Part shown: piece by piece, positions 37,580-46,598 of the stretch
How the letters are laid out: each line of letters starts with the position of its first letter
How positions within the stretch are numbered: the first letter of the stretch is position 1
Origin: Bacteroidales bacterium UBA4116
GTDB taxonomy: Bacteria; Bacteroidota; Bacteroidia; Bacteroidales; Tannerellaceae
DNA: 64,000 bases
Reading direction: 5' to 3'
Assembly (NCBI GenBank): GCA_002381645.1
Contig: DFXE01000007.1
Span: forward strand, 1 to 64,000
Made by a program: the position numbers and the translations under genes
Notes under the pieces: generated by a model
Told to the model about the DNA's origin: nothing
What the model saw: only the letters and a program-made list of their open reading frames with translations
Databases searched by the model: none

Positions 37580-39040
37580 CTATGGTTGTTGTGTTGCGAA
37601 AATCTCTTTTAGTTTCTCCCGGTCATCGAAATGATATTTCACGCCTTTGACTTCCTGGTAATCTTCATGCCCTTTACCGGCAATAAGAATAACGTCTCCC
37701 TTCTTTGCCAATATGGTTGCCGCTTTTATGGCCTGTGTACGATCAGTAATACACAAGGTTTTAGTCTTATCATCCGAGGACAATCCGTTCACCATATCAT
37801 TTATAATATCATCCGGTTCCTCAAAACGGGGATTATCCGATGTCAGTATCACCTGATCGCTCAGACGTACGGCCTCTTTTGCCATAATAGGACGCTTCCC
37901 TTTATCACGGTTTCCTCCCGCTCCTACTACAGTTATGATACGGCCATTGTTATTCAATACTTCACGAATTCCATTCAGGACATTTACTAATGCATCGGGC
38001 GTATGGGCATAATCTACAATGCCGGTGTATCCCAACGGAGAATGTATGGTTTCAAAACGTCCGGATACGGAATGAAGGGTACTCATAATTAAAAGTATTT
38101 CTTCCGGCTCTTTTTCCAAAGCAACCGCAGCACCATACACAGCCAGTAAATTATATGCGTTGAACCGGCCCACAAAATGAACTGACACTTCCTTCCCATT
38201 AATTACCAGATCAGTCCCGTCGAAATGTGATTCCAGTATTTTACCTTTAAAGTCGGCCATTGTACGAAGTGAATAGGTCAGTTTTTTGGCTATTGTATTT
38301 TGCAGCATCACCGGTCCGACTTTATCATCTACGTTAGTAAGGGCAAAAGCTGTTGAAGGGAGATTATCAAAAAATGTTTTCTTAGCTTTCAGATAGTTTT
38401 CCACAGTTTTATGATAATCCAGATGGTCACGCGTGAGGTTAGTAAAAATACCTCCGTCAAAGGACAACCCACTTATACGCTTCTGTTCTACAGCATGCGA
38501 ACTTACTTCCATAAAAGCGTATTCACAACCCGCCTCCACCATCTGTGCCAATAATCCTTGTAATTCAATCGGATCGGGAGTAGTATGATTAGCCGGAATA
38601 ATTTCATCATCTATATAATTACACACCGTAGATAGTAGACCTACCTTATGTCCCATTTTACGGAACATTTCATATAATAAAGTAGCAATGGTCGTTTTCC
38701 CGTTTGTACCGGTAACTCCTACCAATATCAGTTTATCCGAAGGATAATCATACCAGGTTGCCATTAGTTCTCCCAGAATTTGCGCAGAATCCTTTACAAC
38801 AATAAAAATTACCTCTTTATCAAATAATTCAGGTTTTTCTTCACAAACAACAGCTACAGCACCCTTTTCAACAGCGCTATCTATATATTTATGCCCATCT
38901 GTATTAGTACCCCTGACAGCAACAAATAAAGATCCTTTTTCCACTTTACGGGAATCGGATTGTATATTTAAAATATCCGGATTATTATTCTCATCAAATT
39001 CCTGGATGCCTAATGCTTCAATTAATGTATTTAGTTTCAT
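37580..39040 (-). CDS. murE: UDP-N-acetylmuramoyl-tripeptide ligase MurE
   Basis: MurE adds the third stem residue. The 486 residues show the ATP loop GVTGTNGKTTIATLL near 109, the TNLTRDHLDYHKTVENY motif with its conserved lysine region, and the DNPRFEEPDDI motif near 403, whose DNPR is the usual marker of enzymes that use meso-diaminopimelate. The peptidoglycan is therefore predicted to be of the mDAP type. It follows ftsI by four bases. Confidence 0.97.
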   Translation of the reverse strand: MKLNTLIEALGIQEFDENNNPDILNIQSDSRKVEKGSLFVAVRGTNTDGHKYIDSAVEKGAVAVVCEEKPELFDKEVIFIVVKDSAQILGELMATWYDYPSDKLILVGVTGTNGKTTIATLLYEMFRKMGHKVGLLSTVCNYIDDEIIPANHTTPDPIELQGLLAQMVEAGCEYAFMEVSSHAVEQKRISGLSFDGGIFTNLTRDHLDYHKTVENYLKAKKTFFDNLPSTAFALTNVDDKVGPVMLQNTIAKKLTYSLRTMADFKGKILESHFDGTDLVINGKEVSVHFVGRFNAYNLLAVYGAAVALEKEPEEILLIMSTLHSVSGRFETIHSPLGYTGIVDYAHTPDALVNVLNGIREVLNNNGRIITVVGAGGNRDKGKRPIMAKEAVRLSDQVILTSDNPRFEEPDDIINDMVNGLSSDDKTKTLCITDRTQAIKAATILAKKGDVILIAGKGHEDYQEVKGVKYHFDDREKLKEIFATQQP

Positions 39041-39044
39041 ATTC

Positions 39045-41204
39045 TTATTGTAATGTAACTGTAATTGTCTGCCCTTTCGAAACTCTTGATCCGGGTGAAA
39101 TAGATTGTCTGGTCACACGCCCCATACCGGAAACATTCACCTGTAGTCCGGCATTCTCCAGCAGGAATACAGCATCTTTTGCACCCATACCTATTACACG
39201 AGGTACTAATCCTGCCTGAATGTCAATATCCGTCAATTCAATATTATTTTCATTAGCTTCAACTCTAACCCAGTTTGAATTTTCCGCCGATTTATTTGTA
39301 CGGATATCTAACCTACTTAAAACATATTGCAGGGCTTCACTGTCACCGGCTTTAGGATCAGGAAAAGGAACGGCTAAAGAATCGGCTTCGACTTTCCGTA
39401 TGTCCAATCTGATGCTACGGGAATGTATTTTTTCAGCGATTGATTTAACAACTGCACCTGACATTGTTCCTCCCGAAGGATATCCAATCCGCGGACGCCT
39501 GATAAGAACCATACAGGAATATACAGGATCATCAGCCGGAAAATATCCGGCAAAAGCGACCTGATGCCCGCTTCCTCTATAGTTACCTCCTTCGGCAATT
39601 TGTGCCGTACCGGTTTTTCCGGCGATACGGATAATATCCGAATGAGCTGGTTTACCCGTACCTTTTTCCACAACACCGACAAGCATATCCTGTACAATTG
39701 CTAATGTTCTATCCGAACATATTGAAGATTTAATTACCTCCGGCGAAAAACTTTTAATGATCTTACCATTCTCTATTATTTCTTTGGTAAAAATAGGCCG
39801 CAACATTTTTCCGTTATTAGCAATAGCATTAAAAAAGGCCAACGTATAGATCGGAGGGATTTGTGTTTCGTACCCGAAAGACATCCAGGGAAGAGCCGTT
39901 TTATACCAGTTCTTTTCATCAGGCATACGGATAATTGCCCGTCCCGAACCCGGTATTTCTATCCGTAAATCTTCAGTTAATCCCAACTTGTAAAGCCCTT
40001 CAACATATTTAGCAGGATTATTTTCATAACCTTTTAATATTACTTTTGCCACACCAATATTGGAAGAATTCCATATAGCTTCTTCTACTGTTAATGTACC
40101 ATACCCGCCGCGATGCCAGTTATGATCCCTCAGACTTCTGTTTGCATATTTGAATACGCCATTACCTGTTTCTACAATATCTTGAGGTTGACAAATACCA
40201 TCTTCCAATGCTACCATAATAGAAGCTACTTTAAAAGTGGAACCCGGCTCCAACAAATCGGCGACAGCATGATTTTTTGTTTCTCCATATCTGCCGGGAG
40301 CAATACGTGCCATATTTGTAATCGCTTTTACTTCTCCTGTTTTCACTTCCATTACGATTGCCGTACCCGATTCCGCATCGGTGGATTGCAGCATATCTAA
40401 CATCGACTTTTCTGTAATATCCTGTATTTCAATGTCGATAGTTGTACGCACATCCATTCCGGCAACAGGTTCAATTTCAATAATATTAGTCAAAGCACCG
40501 TTAATATAACGTACGGCATTCAAGCCTGGAACCCCCTGTAACAAACTATCATATTGCAATTCCAACCCATTTCTTCCACGCGTTACTCCCGTAGAATCAA
40601 TTTCCCCATATACATCCCCGATGGTTCGTGAAGCTAAAGACCCGAATGGACGTTGACGCTCCACCATTTCTTTAGAATAAAATCCGCTTTTATTTCTACC
40701 CAACCGCAGAAAAGGATATTTCCGCATTTCTTTTAAGTCAGAATAGGATACTTTCGGGCCGTAGACTTCATATTGGCGGCTCTTTTTATTCAGTCCCTTG
40801 AGCAAATGCGCTTTGTAGGCCGCAGCCGTTTTTCCCCCCGGGCGTTTTGAAAGATAATAAGCCAGGGAATCTACGCCATTTTGTTTAGAATAAAGAAAAG
40901 TATCAATGTTAAATCCACCTGCTTTAAAATCAATGTATGTATAATATCGCGGAACACTTGTAGCCATTAACTTATGATCCGCAGAATAAATATTTCCGCG
41001 GCTGGGATATACAAGGCGGTTTACCCTGCGTTGTTTTTTATCTGATATTTTTCGCCACTCCTTGGCATCAATAAAGGCTGTTTGAAAAGTACGATAAACG
41101 ATGCCCCCTACTACCAAAGCAAGGGCTAATACCACAATGGAATAACGTAGCAAGATGCGGTTATCCCTGTTTTGCGGCTCTTTTATTTCGTCTTTTTCTG
41201 CCAT
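39045..41204 (-). CDS. ftsI: division transpeptidase FtsI (PBP3) with C-terminal PASTA domain
   Basis: FtsI cross-links septal peptidoglycan in the periplasm. The 719 residues have one N-terminal membrane helix (about 20-40), a dimerisation domain and the transpeptidase domain with nucleophile Ser322 in GSTFK, SSN at 380-382 and KTG at 530-532. The end (about 655-719) is one PASTA domain (GLVPRVIGMGAKDAVFLLEN). The PASTA tail is typical of this phylum and absent from the Escherichia coli protein. The gene follows ftsL by three bases. Confidence 0.95.
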   Translation of the reverse strand: MAEKDEIKEPQNRDNRILLRYSIVVLALALVVGGIVYRTFQTAFIDAKEWRKISDKKQRRVNRLVYPSRGNIYSADHKLMATSVPRYYTYIDFKAGGFNIDTFLYSKQNGVDSLAYYLSKRPGGKTAAAYKAHLLKGLNKKSRQYEVYGPKVSYSDLKEMRKYPFLRLGRNKSGFYSKEMVERQRPFGSLASRTIGDVYGEIDSTGVTRGRNGLELQYDSLLQGVPGLNAVRYINGALTNIIEIEPVAGMDVRTTIDIEIQDITEKSMLDMLQSTDAESGTAIVMEVKTGEVKAITNMARIAPGRYGETKNHAVADLLEPGSTFKVASIMVALEDGICQPQDIVETGNGVFKYANRSLRDHNWHRGGYGTLTVEEAIWNSSNIGVAKVILKGYENNPAKYVEGLYKLGLTEDLRIEIPGSGRAIIRMPDEKNWYKTALPWMSFGYETQIPPIYTLAFFNAIANNGKMLRPIFTKEIIENGKIIKSFSPEVIKSSICSDRTLAIVQDMLVGVVEKGTGKPAHSDIIRIAGKTGTAQIAEGGNYRGSGHQVAFAGYFPADDPVYSCMVLIRRPRIGYPSGGTMSGAVVKSIAEKIHSRSIRLDIRKVEADSLAVPFPDPKAGDSEALQYVLSRLDIRTNKSAENSNWVRVEANENNIELTDIDIQAGLVPRVIGMGAKDAVFLLENAGLQVNVSGMGRVTRQSISPGSRVSKGQTITVTLQ

Positions 41205-41207
41205 TTA

Positions 41208-41549
41208 CTACTTGTACAATTCATATGGAGGCGACATAGCGCCTTCCAATTCAAGACCTTGTTGTTTTATAAGAGTTTCCACCTGCGACTGCCTGCTATT
41301 TCCTGTCAATTCGGAAGATATGGAAAGAGCTTCAAAACGTACATCACTCAATTTTTTCTGTAAACGGTCTATTTCACGAAGTTTCTGCATACAGGTATAA
41401 CGGTTTCCGATAAAGAAGAATACCAATATTACAATCAATACGATCATTTTTGTGTGTTTTAGTATAAAATTTTCTTTAAGAAAACCACCACCCAAGATAT
41501 AAAGAAATGAAAGTCGTTTTTCCTTATTTTTTTTCTTATTTGCTTTCAT
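41208..41549 (-). CDS. ftsL: FtsL-like cell division protein
   Basis: This 113-residue protein has a basic cytoplasmic head, one membrane helix (about 35-50) and a periplasmic coiled-coil (about 54-85), the FtsL layout. Sequence identity to known FtsL is weak, as expected, and the call rests on topology and on its place between rsmH and ftsI. It probably forms a complex with FtsQ and a DivIC/FtsB-like partner that is encoded elsewhere. Confidence 0.85.
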   Translation of the reverse strand: MKANKKKNKEKRLSFLYILGGGFLKENFILKHTKMIVLIVILVFFFIGNRYTCMQKLREIDRLQKKLSDVRFEALSISSELTGNSRQSQVETLIKQQGLELEGAMSPPYELYK

Positions 41550-41560
41550 TTTCTTTTTAT

Positions 41561-42478
41561 TTAAATAACTTCAGCAATCCTTAATTTGGCACTTCGCGAA
41601 CGGGGGTTACGTTCCTGTTCTGCTGCTGTTGGTACAATTACTTTATTATTAATTACCCGAAACGGAGTTTTAACGTTTCCAAAAAAATCTTGTTCTACAG
41701 CACCTTCAAAACTTCCAGTCTTGAAAAAATTTTTCACCAAACGATCCTCTAAAGAATGGTACGTTATTACTACCACTCTACCACCCGGCTTTAACACCTG
41801 AAGCGTATGCCATAAAAATTCTTTCAAGGCCTTCATCTCGTCATTCACTTCAATACGTAGAGCCTGAAATACCTGCGCCAGAAACTTTTTTTCTTTATCA
41901 CGCCCTGCAAAAGGAGTTATAATTTCCAGCAAATCACTGATCATTACTATTGGACGGATCTGCCGGGCATGGATAATAGATGAACTCAGCTTTCTGGCCA
42001 TCTTTAGTTCTCCGTATAAATAAAACACCTCCGAAAGTTTCTCTTCGGAATATGAATTTATTATATCCGCAGCTGTACGACTTGACCGTATATTCATACG
42101 CATATCGAGTTTTCCATCGAAACGAAAAGAGAAACCACGTTCTATTTCATCAAAATGATGTGATGAAACACCCAAATCAGCAAGGACACCATCTATTTGA
42201 CCGGATAGATTATAATACCGAATAAAATTGTATAAATAACGGAAGTTGCCTCTAATAAATACAAAACGATTATCATCTATTATATTTTGCTCCGCATCAG
42301 CATCCTGGTCAAAACCAAATAAACATCCTTTTTCTCCTAAACGGCTTATTATTTCACGCGAATGACCTCCACCACCAAAAGTAACGTCAACATACAAGCC
42401 GGAAGGATTTATATTTAATCCTTCCAGACTCTCGTGCAACATCACCGGCACATGATAACATCTTTCCTTATCTTCCAT
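41561..42478 (-). CDS. rsmH: 16S rRNA (cytosine(1402)-N(4))-methyltransferase
   Basis: RsmH (MraW) methylates C1402 of 16S rRNA in the ribosomal decoding centre. The 305 residues begin with YHVPVMLHESLEGLNI, then the SAM-binding VDVTFGGGGHSREI, GVLADLGVSSHHFD and the C-terminal TYHSLEDRLVKNFF and NPRSRSAKLR motifs. It is the first gene of the dcw run here. The gene mraZ, which normally precedes it, is missing. A TAACTTTG promoter box lies at 42534-42541. Confidence 0.97.
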   Translation of the reverse strand: MEDKERCYHVPVMLHESLEGLNINPSGLYVDVTFGGGGHSREIISRLGEKGCLFGFDQDADAEQNIIDDNRFVFIRGNFRYLYNFIRYYNLSGQIDGVLADLGVSSHHFDEIERGFSFRFDGKLDMRMNIRSSRTAADIINSYSEEKLSEVFYLYGELKMARKLSSSIIHARQIRPIVMISDLLEIITPFAGRDKEKKFLAQVFQALRIEVNDEMKALKEFLWHTLQVLKPGGRVVVITYHSLEDRLVKNFFKTGSFEGAVEQDFFGNVKTPFRVINNKVIVPTAAEQERNPRSRSAKLRIAEVI

Positions 42479-42533
42479 TCCACAGTTGCCACGTATGTGT
42501 TTTTTACTTTAATACCGTAAAATTACACATTTG

Positions 42534-42541
42534 CAAAGTTA
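42534..42541 (-). promoter_or_regulatory. -7 promoter box TAACTTTG for the dcw cluster
   Basis: On the minus strand TAACTTTG fits TAnnTTTG and would start transcription about 50 bases before rsmH. It is the only clear box upstream of the dcw run. Confidence 0.5.
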
Positions 42542-42769
42542 CGTTCCAAATTGTTTAAACAGAAATACAAAAAAAGTTTTCAACAAGTACGATGGATTCG
42601 GCTTTTCATTCTTAAACCCTTATACAAATTAAGATTAAGATGTTTTTTAATCATGATCCCAATCGCATGAATTTAACAAAAACGAGGCTTTTTCAACAAA
42701 TCGGACAAAATAAATAAACATGTAATAAAAACTTATCAACAATACCTAATCTATATATAGAGAATTTAT
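42542..42769. other. divergent intergenic stretch where mraZ would be expected
   Basis: About 325 bases separate rsmH from the divergent leucine-rich-repeat gene. They are very AT-rich and show no open frame with MraZ features and no relic that I can recognise. Confidence 0.5.
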
Positions 42770-42777
42770 TAGATTTG
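42770..42777 (+). promoter_or_regulatory. -7 promoter box TAGATTTG for the leucine-rich-repeat gene
   Basis: TAGATTTG fits TAnnTTTG and lies 26 bases before the ATG. No clear -33 TTTG is seen. Confidence 0.45.
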
Positions 42778-42803
42778 CTACATATTAACAACAACTCTCT
42801 ATT

Positions 42804-44483
42804 ATGAAAACAAAAAAAATCCAGTTAATAAATAAAACCTGTTATTTTTTATGTGTAATATTTAACACTTTTATATGTTTTCAAAATACATACGCTCAAC
42901 AATACCATCCAGATGACAAAGCTGCTTTAAAAGCATTTCTAAAACAGCAATCAGCTGATCCTAATAAAAAAAATTGGCAACAACTAATAAATCCACTTAA
43001 TACTTCAGAACCCGACTGGGATATAGAAGAAGATTGGGTTAATCAAATTTATGTTTCCTGGGATAACGAAATCCCATTTAAAAGAATTACATTGATTGAT
43101 TGGGATAAAAAAAATCTGGCAGGGAAATTGGATTTAACAAACTGCTCAAATTTAGAGGTATTAAACTGTAGCTCAAACATATTAGATTCCTTAGTAATTA
43201 ATAATTTATCCAATCTTGAAAGAGTGAGATGCAGTAATAACAATATAAATATTTTAGACTTATCAGGATTAAATACATTACGCATGCTAAATTGCAGCAA
43301 CAATCAAATCACAAAACTAGATCTTTCAGGTCTTGATTTAATGGATGAATTGCTGTGTTTTAACAACAAACTTATGCAGATAAACCTTCCCTCCCTTGGA
43401 AAAATTAAGTATATAGACCTACATAACAATCATATAGCTTCATTAAACGTCACTTTACTGAAGGCACTACAATATCTCGATTGCAGTCAAAATCAATTAA
43501 ATCAGTTAGATATTGTAGCTTTGGGATCCCTTACTTATTTAAATTGCAGTGAGAATAATTTGGAACAACTTAACCTACTAGGAATATGGAATTTAGAAAA
43601 GCTTTATTGCAATAACAACAAATTAAATTTGCTGGATGTTAGTAACCAATCGTTTCTTACAGAATTTAACTGTCAATATAATCATTTAAATTCATTAGAC
43701 GTAAGTCATATGAAATCTTTAAAAATACTACATTGTTTCAATAATCAACTTACATCCCTTAGTGTAACAAATTTACCAGAGTTAGTAATACTGAATTGTG
43801 CTAATAATCAAATTCAATCCTTAAATTTTGGATACAGCAACGAATTAGAACAATTGTACTGCAATAATAATTCATTATTATCATTAAATTTACAGGATTT
43901 AAAATCATTGAAAACATTACATTGTTATGGTAATCAAATCCCCATTTCCCAATTACCGGATGGAGGAATGAGTTTCTTCAGAGAATATATCTATGCACCT
44001 CAGCAAAATATTATTGGGGAATCAATCACTCAGGGAACTGTAAATTTACACAATCAACTAAAAAATGAAGAAACGGAATTTTGGTGGTATCTAACAGATG
44101 ATCCCTTTACGGAATTAATTGACATAACTGGAAAGAACGGAGTGTTTACTATCCCTGAATCTTATAATGGACAAATATTGAATTGTAGAATTACAAACAG
44201 AGGACTACCTGCATTCTCACTTCAACCTATCATTTATACAGTAACGGTTGAAAAAGGAGTTCAGGTAAGCATACAGTCTTTACCTAAAGATGATATATAT
44301 GTATATACGAAAGAAAACAATTTATATATTCATACGGGTCAGGTAAGAGATATTTATATATATTCTATTACAGGACAATTACATACACGACAAAAGATTA
44401 ATGAGGGAACTACGTCCATTCCTCTTAGTAAAGGCGTATATATTATTGTTACTGGCAAAGAAAAGTATAAAGTTGCAATTTAA
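42804..44483 (+). CDS. secreted leucine-rich-repeat protein with sorting-like C-terminal domain
   Basis: This 559-residue exported protein has a signal peptide (about 1-31), an N-terminal cap (DDKAALKAFLKQQ, as in LRR N-terminal regions) and 13 consecutive repeats of exactly 21 residues (about 116-388) of the type LxxLxCxxNxLxxLxLxxL. An Ig-like stretch follows, then a C-terminal domain (IYSITGQLHTRQKIN, then GVYIIVTGKEKYKVAI) like that of two other secreted proteins in this window. LRR solenoids of this kind bind proteins or host surfaces. The gene is much richer in A and T than the dcw genes beside it. It points away from rsmH. Confidence 0.85.
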   Translation: MKTKKIQLINKTCYFLCVIFNTFICFQNTYAQQYHPDDKAALKAFLKQQSADPNKKNWQQLINPLNTSEPDWDIEEDWVNQIYVSWDNEIPFKRITLIDWDKKNLAGKLDLTNCSNLEVLNCSSNILDSLVINNLSNLERVRCSNNNINILDLSGLNTLRMLNCSNNQITKLDLSGLDLMDELLCFNNKLMQINLPSLGKIKYIDLHNNHIASLNVTLLKALQYLDCSQNQLNQLDIVALGSLTYLNCSENNLEQLNLLGIWNLEKLYCNNNKLNLLDVSNQSFLTEFNCQYNHLNSLDVSHMKSLKILHCFNNQLTSLSVTNLPELVILNCANNQIQSLNFGYSNELEQLYCNNNSLLSLNLQDLKSLKTLHCYGNQIPISQLPDGGMSFFREYIYAPQQNIIGESITQGTVNLHNQLKNEETEFWWYLTDDPFTELIDITGKNGVFTIPESYNGQILNCRITNRGLPAFSLQPIIYTVTVEKGVQVSIQSLPKDDIYVYTKENNLYIHTGQVRDIYIYSITGQLHTRQKINEGTTSIPLSKGVYIIVTGKEKYKVAI

Positions 44484-44505
44484 GGTTATTTGAAAATAAA
44501 TGGCA

Positions 44506-44513
44506 TACCTTTG
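44506..44513 (+). promoter_or_regulatory. -7 promoter box TACCTTTG for dusB
   Basis: TACCTTTG fits TAnnTTTG and lies 18 bases before the dusB ATG. A GTTGAGG sits just upstream of the start as a possible ribosome-binding site. Confidence 0.55.
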
Positions 44514-44531
44514 TTCTTTTTTAGTTGAGGT

Positions 44532-45527
44532 ATGAAAATTGGATCGATCGATTTAGGTAAACAGCCGGTATTGCTTGCACCTATGGAGGATGTGACAGAC
44601 ATTTCTTTTAGACTTATGTGTAAACAATTTGGGGCTGATATGGTATACACAGAATTTGTATCAAGCGATGCATTAATCAGGCATGTCAATAAAACCAGGA
44701 ATAAACTGGAGGTATCAGAAGAAGAACGTCCTGTGGTAATCCAGATATATGGAAAAGATGTTCAATCAATGGTGGAAGCGGCCAAAATATGCGAAGAAGC
44801 TCGCCCGGATATTCTTGATCTTAACTTTGGCTGTCCGGTTAAAAAGGTAGCCGGAAAAGGTGCCGGGTCCGGCATGCTACGTAACATCCCGCTTATGTTT
44901 GAAATTACACGGGAAGTAGTTAAAGCTGTGAGGATACCGGTTACAGTTAAAACCCGCCTGGGGTGGGATGCCAACAATCTTGTAATCTTTGAATTAGCCG
45001 AACAATTGCAAGACTGTGGAATTGCCGCACTTACTATACATGGCCGTACTCGTAGTCAAATGTATACAGGAAATGCAGACTGGACTCTCATCGGTAAAAT
45101 CAAAGAGAACCCCCGTATGCGTATTCCCATTATTGGAAACGGAGATATTACTTCCCCCGAAATATGCAAAAAGCATTTTGAGCAATATGGCGTGGACGCT
45201 ATCATGATAGGACGAGCCAGCATTGGCAGACCCTGGATATTTAAAGAAATAAAATATTATTTGGAAACCGGCAAAGAACTTCCCCAAGAACCTTTTTCAT
45301 GGTATCTTAACGTACTAAAAAAACAAGTTATACAAAGCATTGAAAGGCTGGATGAAAGAAAAGGAATCTTACATATCAGGAGACATCTTGCAGCAACACC
45401 TTTATTTAAAGGGATCGCAGACTTTAAGCAAACTCGTATTGCAATGCTGCGGGCTGAAACGGCAGAACAGCTCTTTTCAATAATAGACAGTATTCCTAAC
45501 AATTACAATATCATCAGATCTCTATGA
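44532..45527 (+). CDS. dusB: tRNA-dihydrouridine synthase (DusB type)
   Basis: Dus enzymes reduce uridines in the tRNA D-loop using FMN and NADPH. The 331 residues show LLAPMEDVTDISFRLMCKQFG, DLNFGCPVKKVAGKGAGSGM with the catalytic-type cysteine in NFGCP, VKTRLGW, TIHGRTRSQMYTG and IGNGDI. These place it in the DusB group. It has its own promoter box and no close partner on the same strand. Confidence 0.93.
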   Translation: MKIGSIDLGKQPVLLAPMEDVTDISFRLMCKQFGADMVYTEFVSSDALIRHVNKTRNKLEVSEEERPVVIQIYGKDVQSMVEAAKICEEARPDILDLNFGCPVKKVAGKGAGSGMLRNIPLMFEITREVVKAVRIPVTVKTRLGWDANNLVIFELAEQLQDCGIAALTIHGRTRSQMYTGNADWTLIGKIKENPRMRIPIIGNGDITSPEICKKHFEQYGVDAIMIGRASIGRPWIFKEIKYYLETGKELPQEPFSWYLNVLKKQVIQSIERLDERKGILHIRRHLAATPLFKGIADFKQTRIAMLRAETAEQLFSIIDSIPNNYNIIRSL

Positions 45528-45543
45528 GGAGATCAATGTGTCA

Positions 45544-45573
45544 TTGTAACATATTTAAAACAATATGTTACAA
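45544..45573. promoter_or_regulatory. 12-bp perfect inverted repeat upstream of the candidate RNA promoter
   Basis: TTGTAACATATT (45544-45555) and AATATGTTACAA (45562-45573) are perfect complements with a 6-base gap. The element lies about 30 bases before the TATATTTG box at 45603, a fitting place for an operator. No T-run follows on the plus strand, so it is a poor terminator. Confidence 0.5.
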
Positions 45574-45602
45574 AAATAGTGGATCGTATATGGAAAATTC
45601 TT

Positions 45603-45610
45603 TATATTTG
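45603..45610 (+). promoter_or_regulatory. -7 promoter box TATATTTG of a candidate RNA or leader
   Basis: TATATTTG fits TAnnTTTG and lies about 165 bases before the next gene start, with a hairpin and an intrinsic terminator between. No clear -33 TTTG is present. Confidence 0.55.
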
Positions 45611-45614
45611 CGTA

Positions 45615-45728
45615 GAGTTTTTTTCATAGTATTTTAGATCTAAGGTTAACAAGTCTTTGTGAGGAAGGAATCGTGAGATTGCTTCTTTAGAAAGCAAAAA
45701 ACCCGTCCCATGTGGACGGTTTTTTTTA
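45615..45728 (+). ncRNA. candidate small RNA or attenuator leader, about 115 nt
   Basis: Between the promoter box at 45603 and the terminator ending near 45728 lies a short transcript with clear structure. GAAGGAATC (45664-45672) pairs with GATTGCTTC (45677-45685) around a GTGA (GNRA-type) tetraloop with one internal mismatch, and CTTT/AAAG (45655-45658 with 45691-45694) extends it across an internal loop. It may be an independent small RNA, perhaps of the 6S type known from this phylum, or a transcription attenuator for the glycan genes downstream. I do not recognise the family. The 5' end is estimated from the promoter. Confidence 0.5.
45703..45728 (+). terminator. intrinsic terminator
   Basis: CCGTCC (45703-45708) pairs with GGACGG (45714-45719) around a 5-base loop, followed by eight T. 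It lies 40 bases before the FkbM-type methyltransferase gene. Confidence 0.85.
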
Positions 45729-45767
45729 TTATCTTTATCAATTATTTTCAACAAACAATAAATAAAC

Positions 45768-46586
45768 ATGTCAATAGTAAAGACAGTTAAAAAGATTATC
45801 TACGGCAATATACCTTATTTCCACTATCGATTTTTTAAACCGGATTCGCCCAAAACCGAATATTACAAATTCATGAAGGATAACGGATATACTCATTTCC
45901 CTTATGATTATGCCCAAAATTACATAAAAATGCAGGTTAATATCATTGACGACCAGGAAAAAGGTCTTAAATACGTTATACACAAACAAAATAAAAAATT
46001 ATATTTCCCTTCTGATCTACCTAATGAGAAGATTGTAAAAATATATAAATCTTTACTTATCGAACAAGACGTAAATTCACCTCACCATTATGTTGATTCT
46101 CATGATGAGTTCAAAGATAAAATAATACTTGATATCGGTTCGGCAGAAGGACTTACTTCTCTTGAGGCCGTAGAAACGGCCGGATTCATTTACTTATTTG
46201 AATGTAAAAAAGAATGGATTAAAGCATTACATGCTACTTTTGAGCCATGGAAAGAAAAGATTGGCATCATTCCAAAGTTTGTTTCTAATAAAAACTCGGA
46301 TGATACGATAACTATTGATGATTTTTTAAAAGATAAGCCTAAGGATAATCTATTTGTAAAAATGGATATAGAAGGAGAAGAACGTTACGCTTTGCAGGGA
46401 GCGGAAAAATTATTTTCCAGCAATCCGGGCACACAATTTGCTATTTGTACATACCACAAAAAAGATGATGAAAAAGTCATTTCATCTTATCTGGATAAAT
46501 ATCAATGTATCTATTCAGTACGGAATGGTTATTTATACTATAAACATCATTTAAGAACCTGTCTGATAAGGGGATATACGAAATAA
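45768..46586 (+). CDS. FkbM-family SAM-dependent methyltransferase
   Basis: This 272-residue protein has the class I methyltransferase core with the SAM-binding DIGSAEG (residues 122-128) and the FkbM-type KMDIEGEE (about 199-206). FkbM enzymes O-methylate sugars or secondary metabolites. Directly downstream are a DUF5672 protein and a GT2 glycosyltransferase on the same strand, so it probably methylates a surface glycan. Its transcript may pass through the terminator at 45703-45728 if that acts as an attenuator. Confidence 0.82.
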   Translation: MSIVKTVKKIIYGNIPYFHYRFFKPDSPKTEYYKFMKDNGYTHFPYDYAQNYIKMQVNIIDDQEKGLKYVIHKQNKKLYFPSDLPNEKIVKIYKSLLIEQDVNSPHHYVDSHDEFKDKIILDIGSAEGLTSLEAVETAGFIYLFECKKEWIKALHATFEPWKEKIGIIPKFVSNKNSDDTITIDDFLKDKPKDNLFVKMDIEGEERYALQGAEKLFSSNPGTQFAICTYHKKDDEKVISSYLDKYQCIYSVRNGYLYYKHHLRTCLIRGYTK

Positions 46587-46598
46587 AATTATTTTTTA

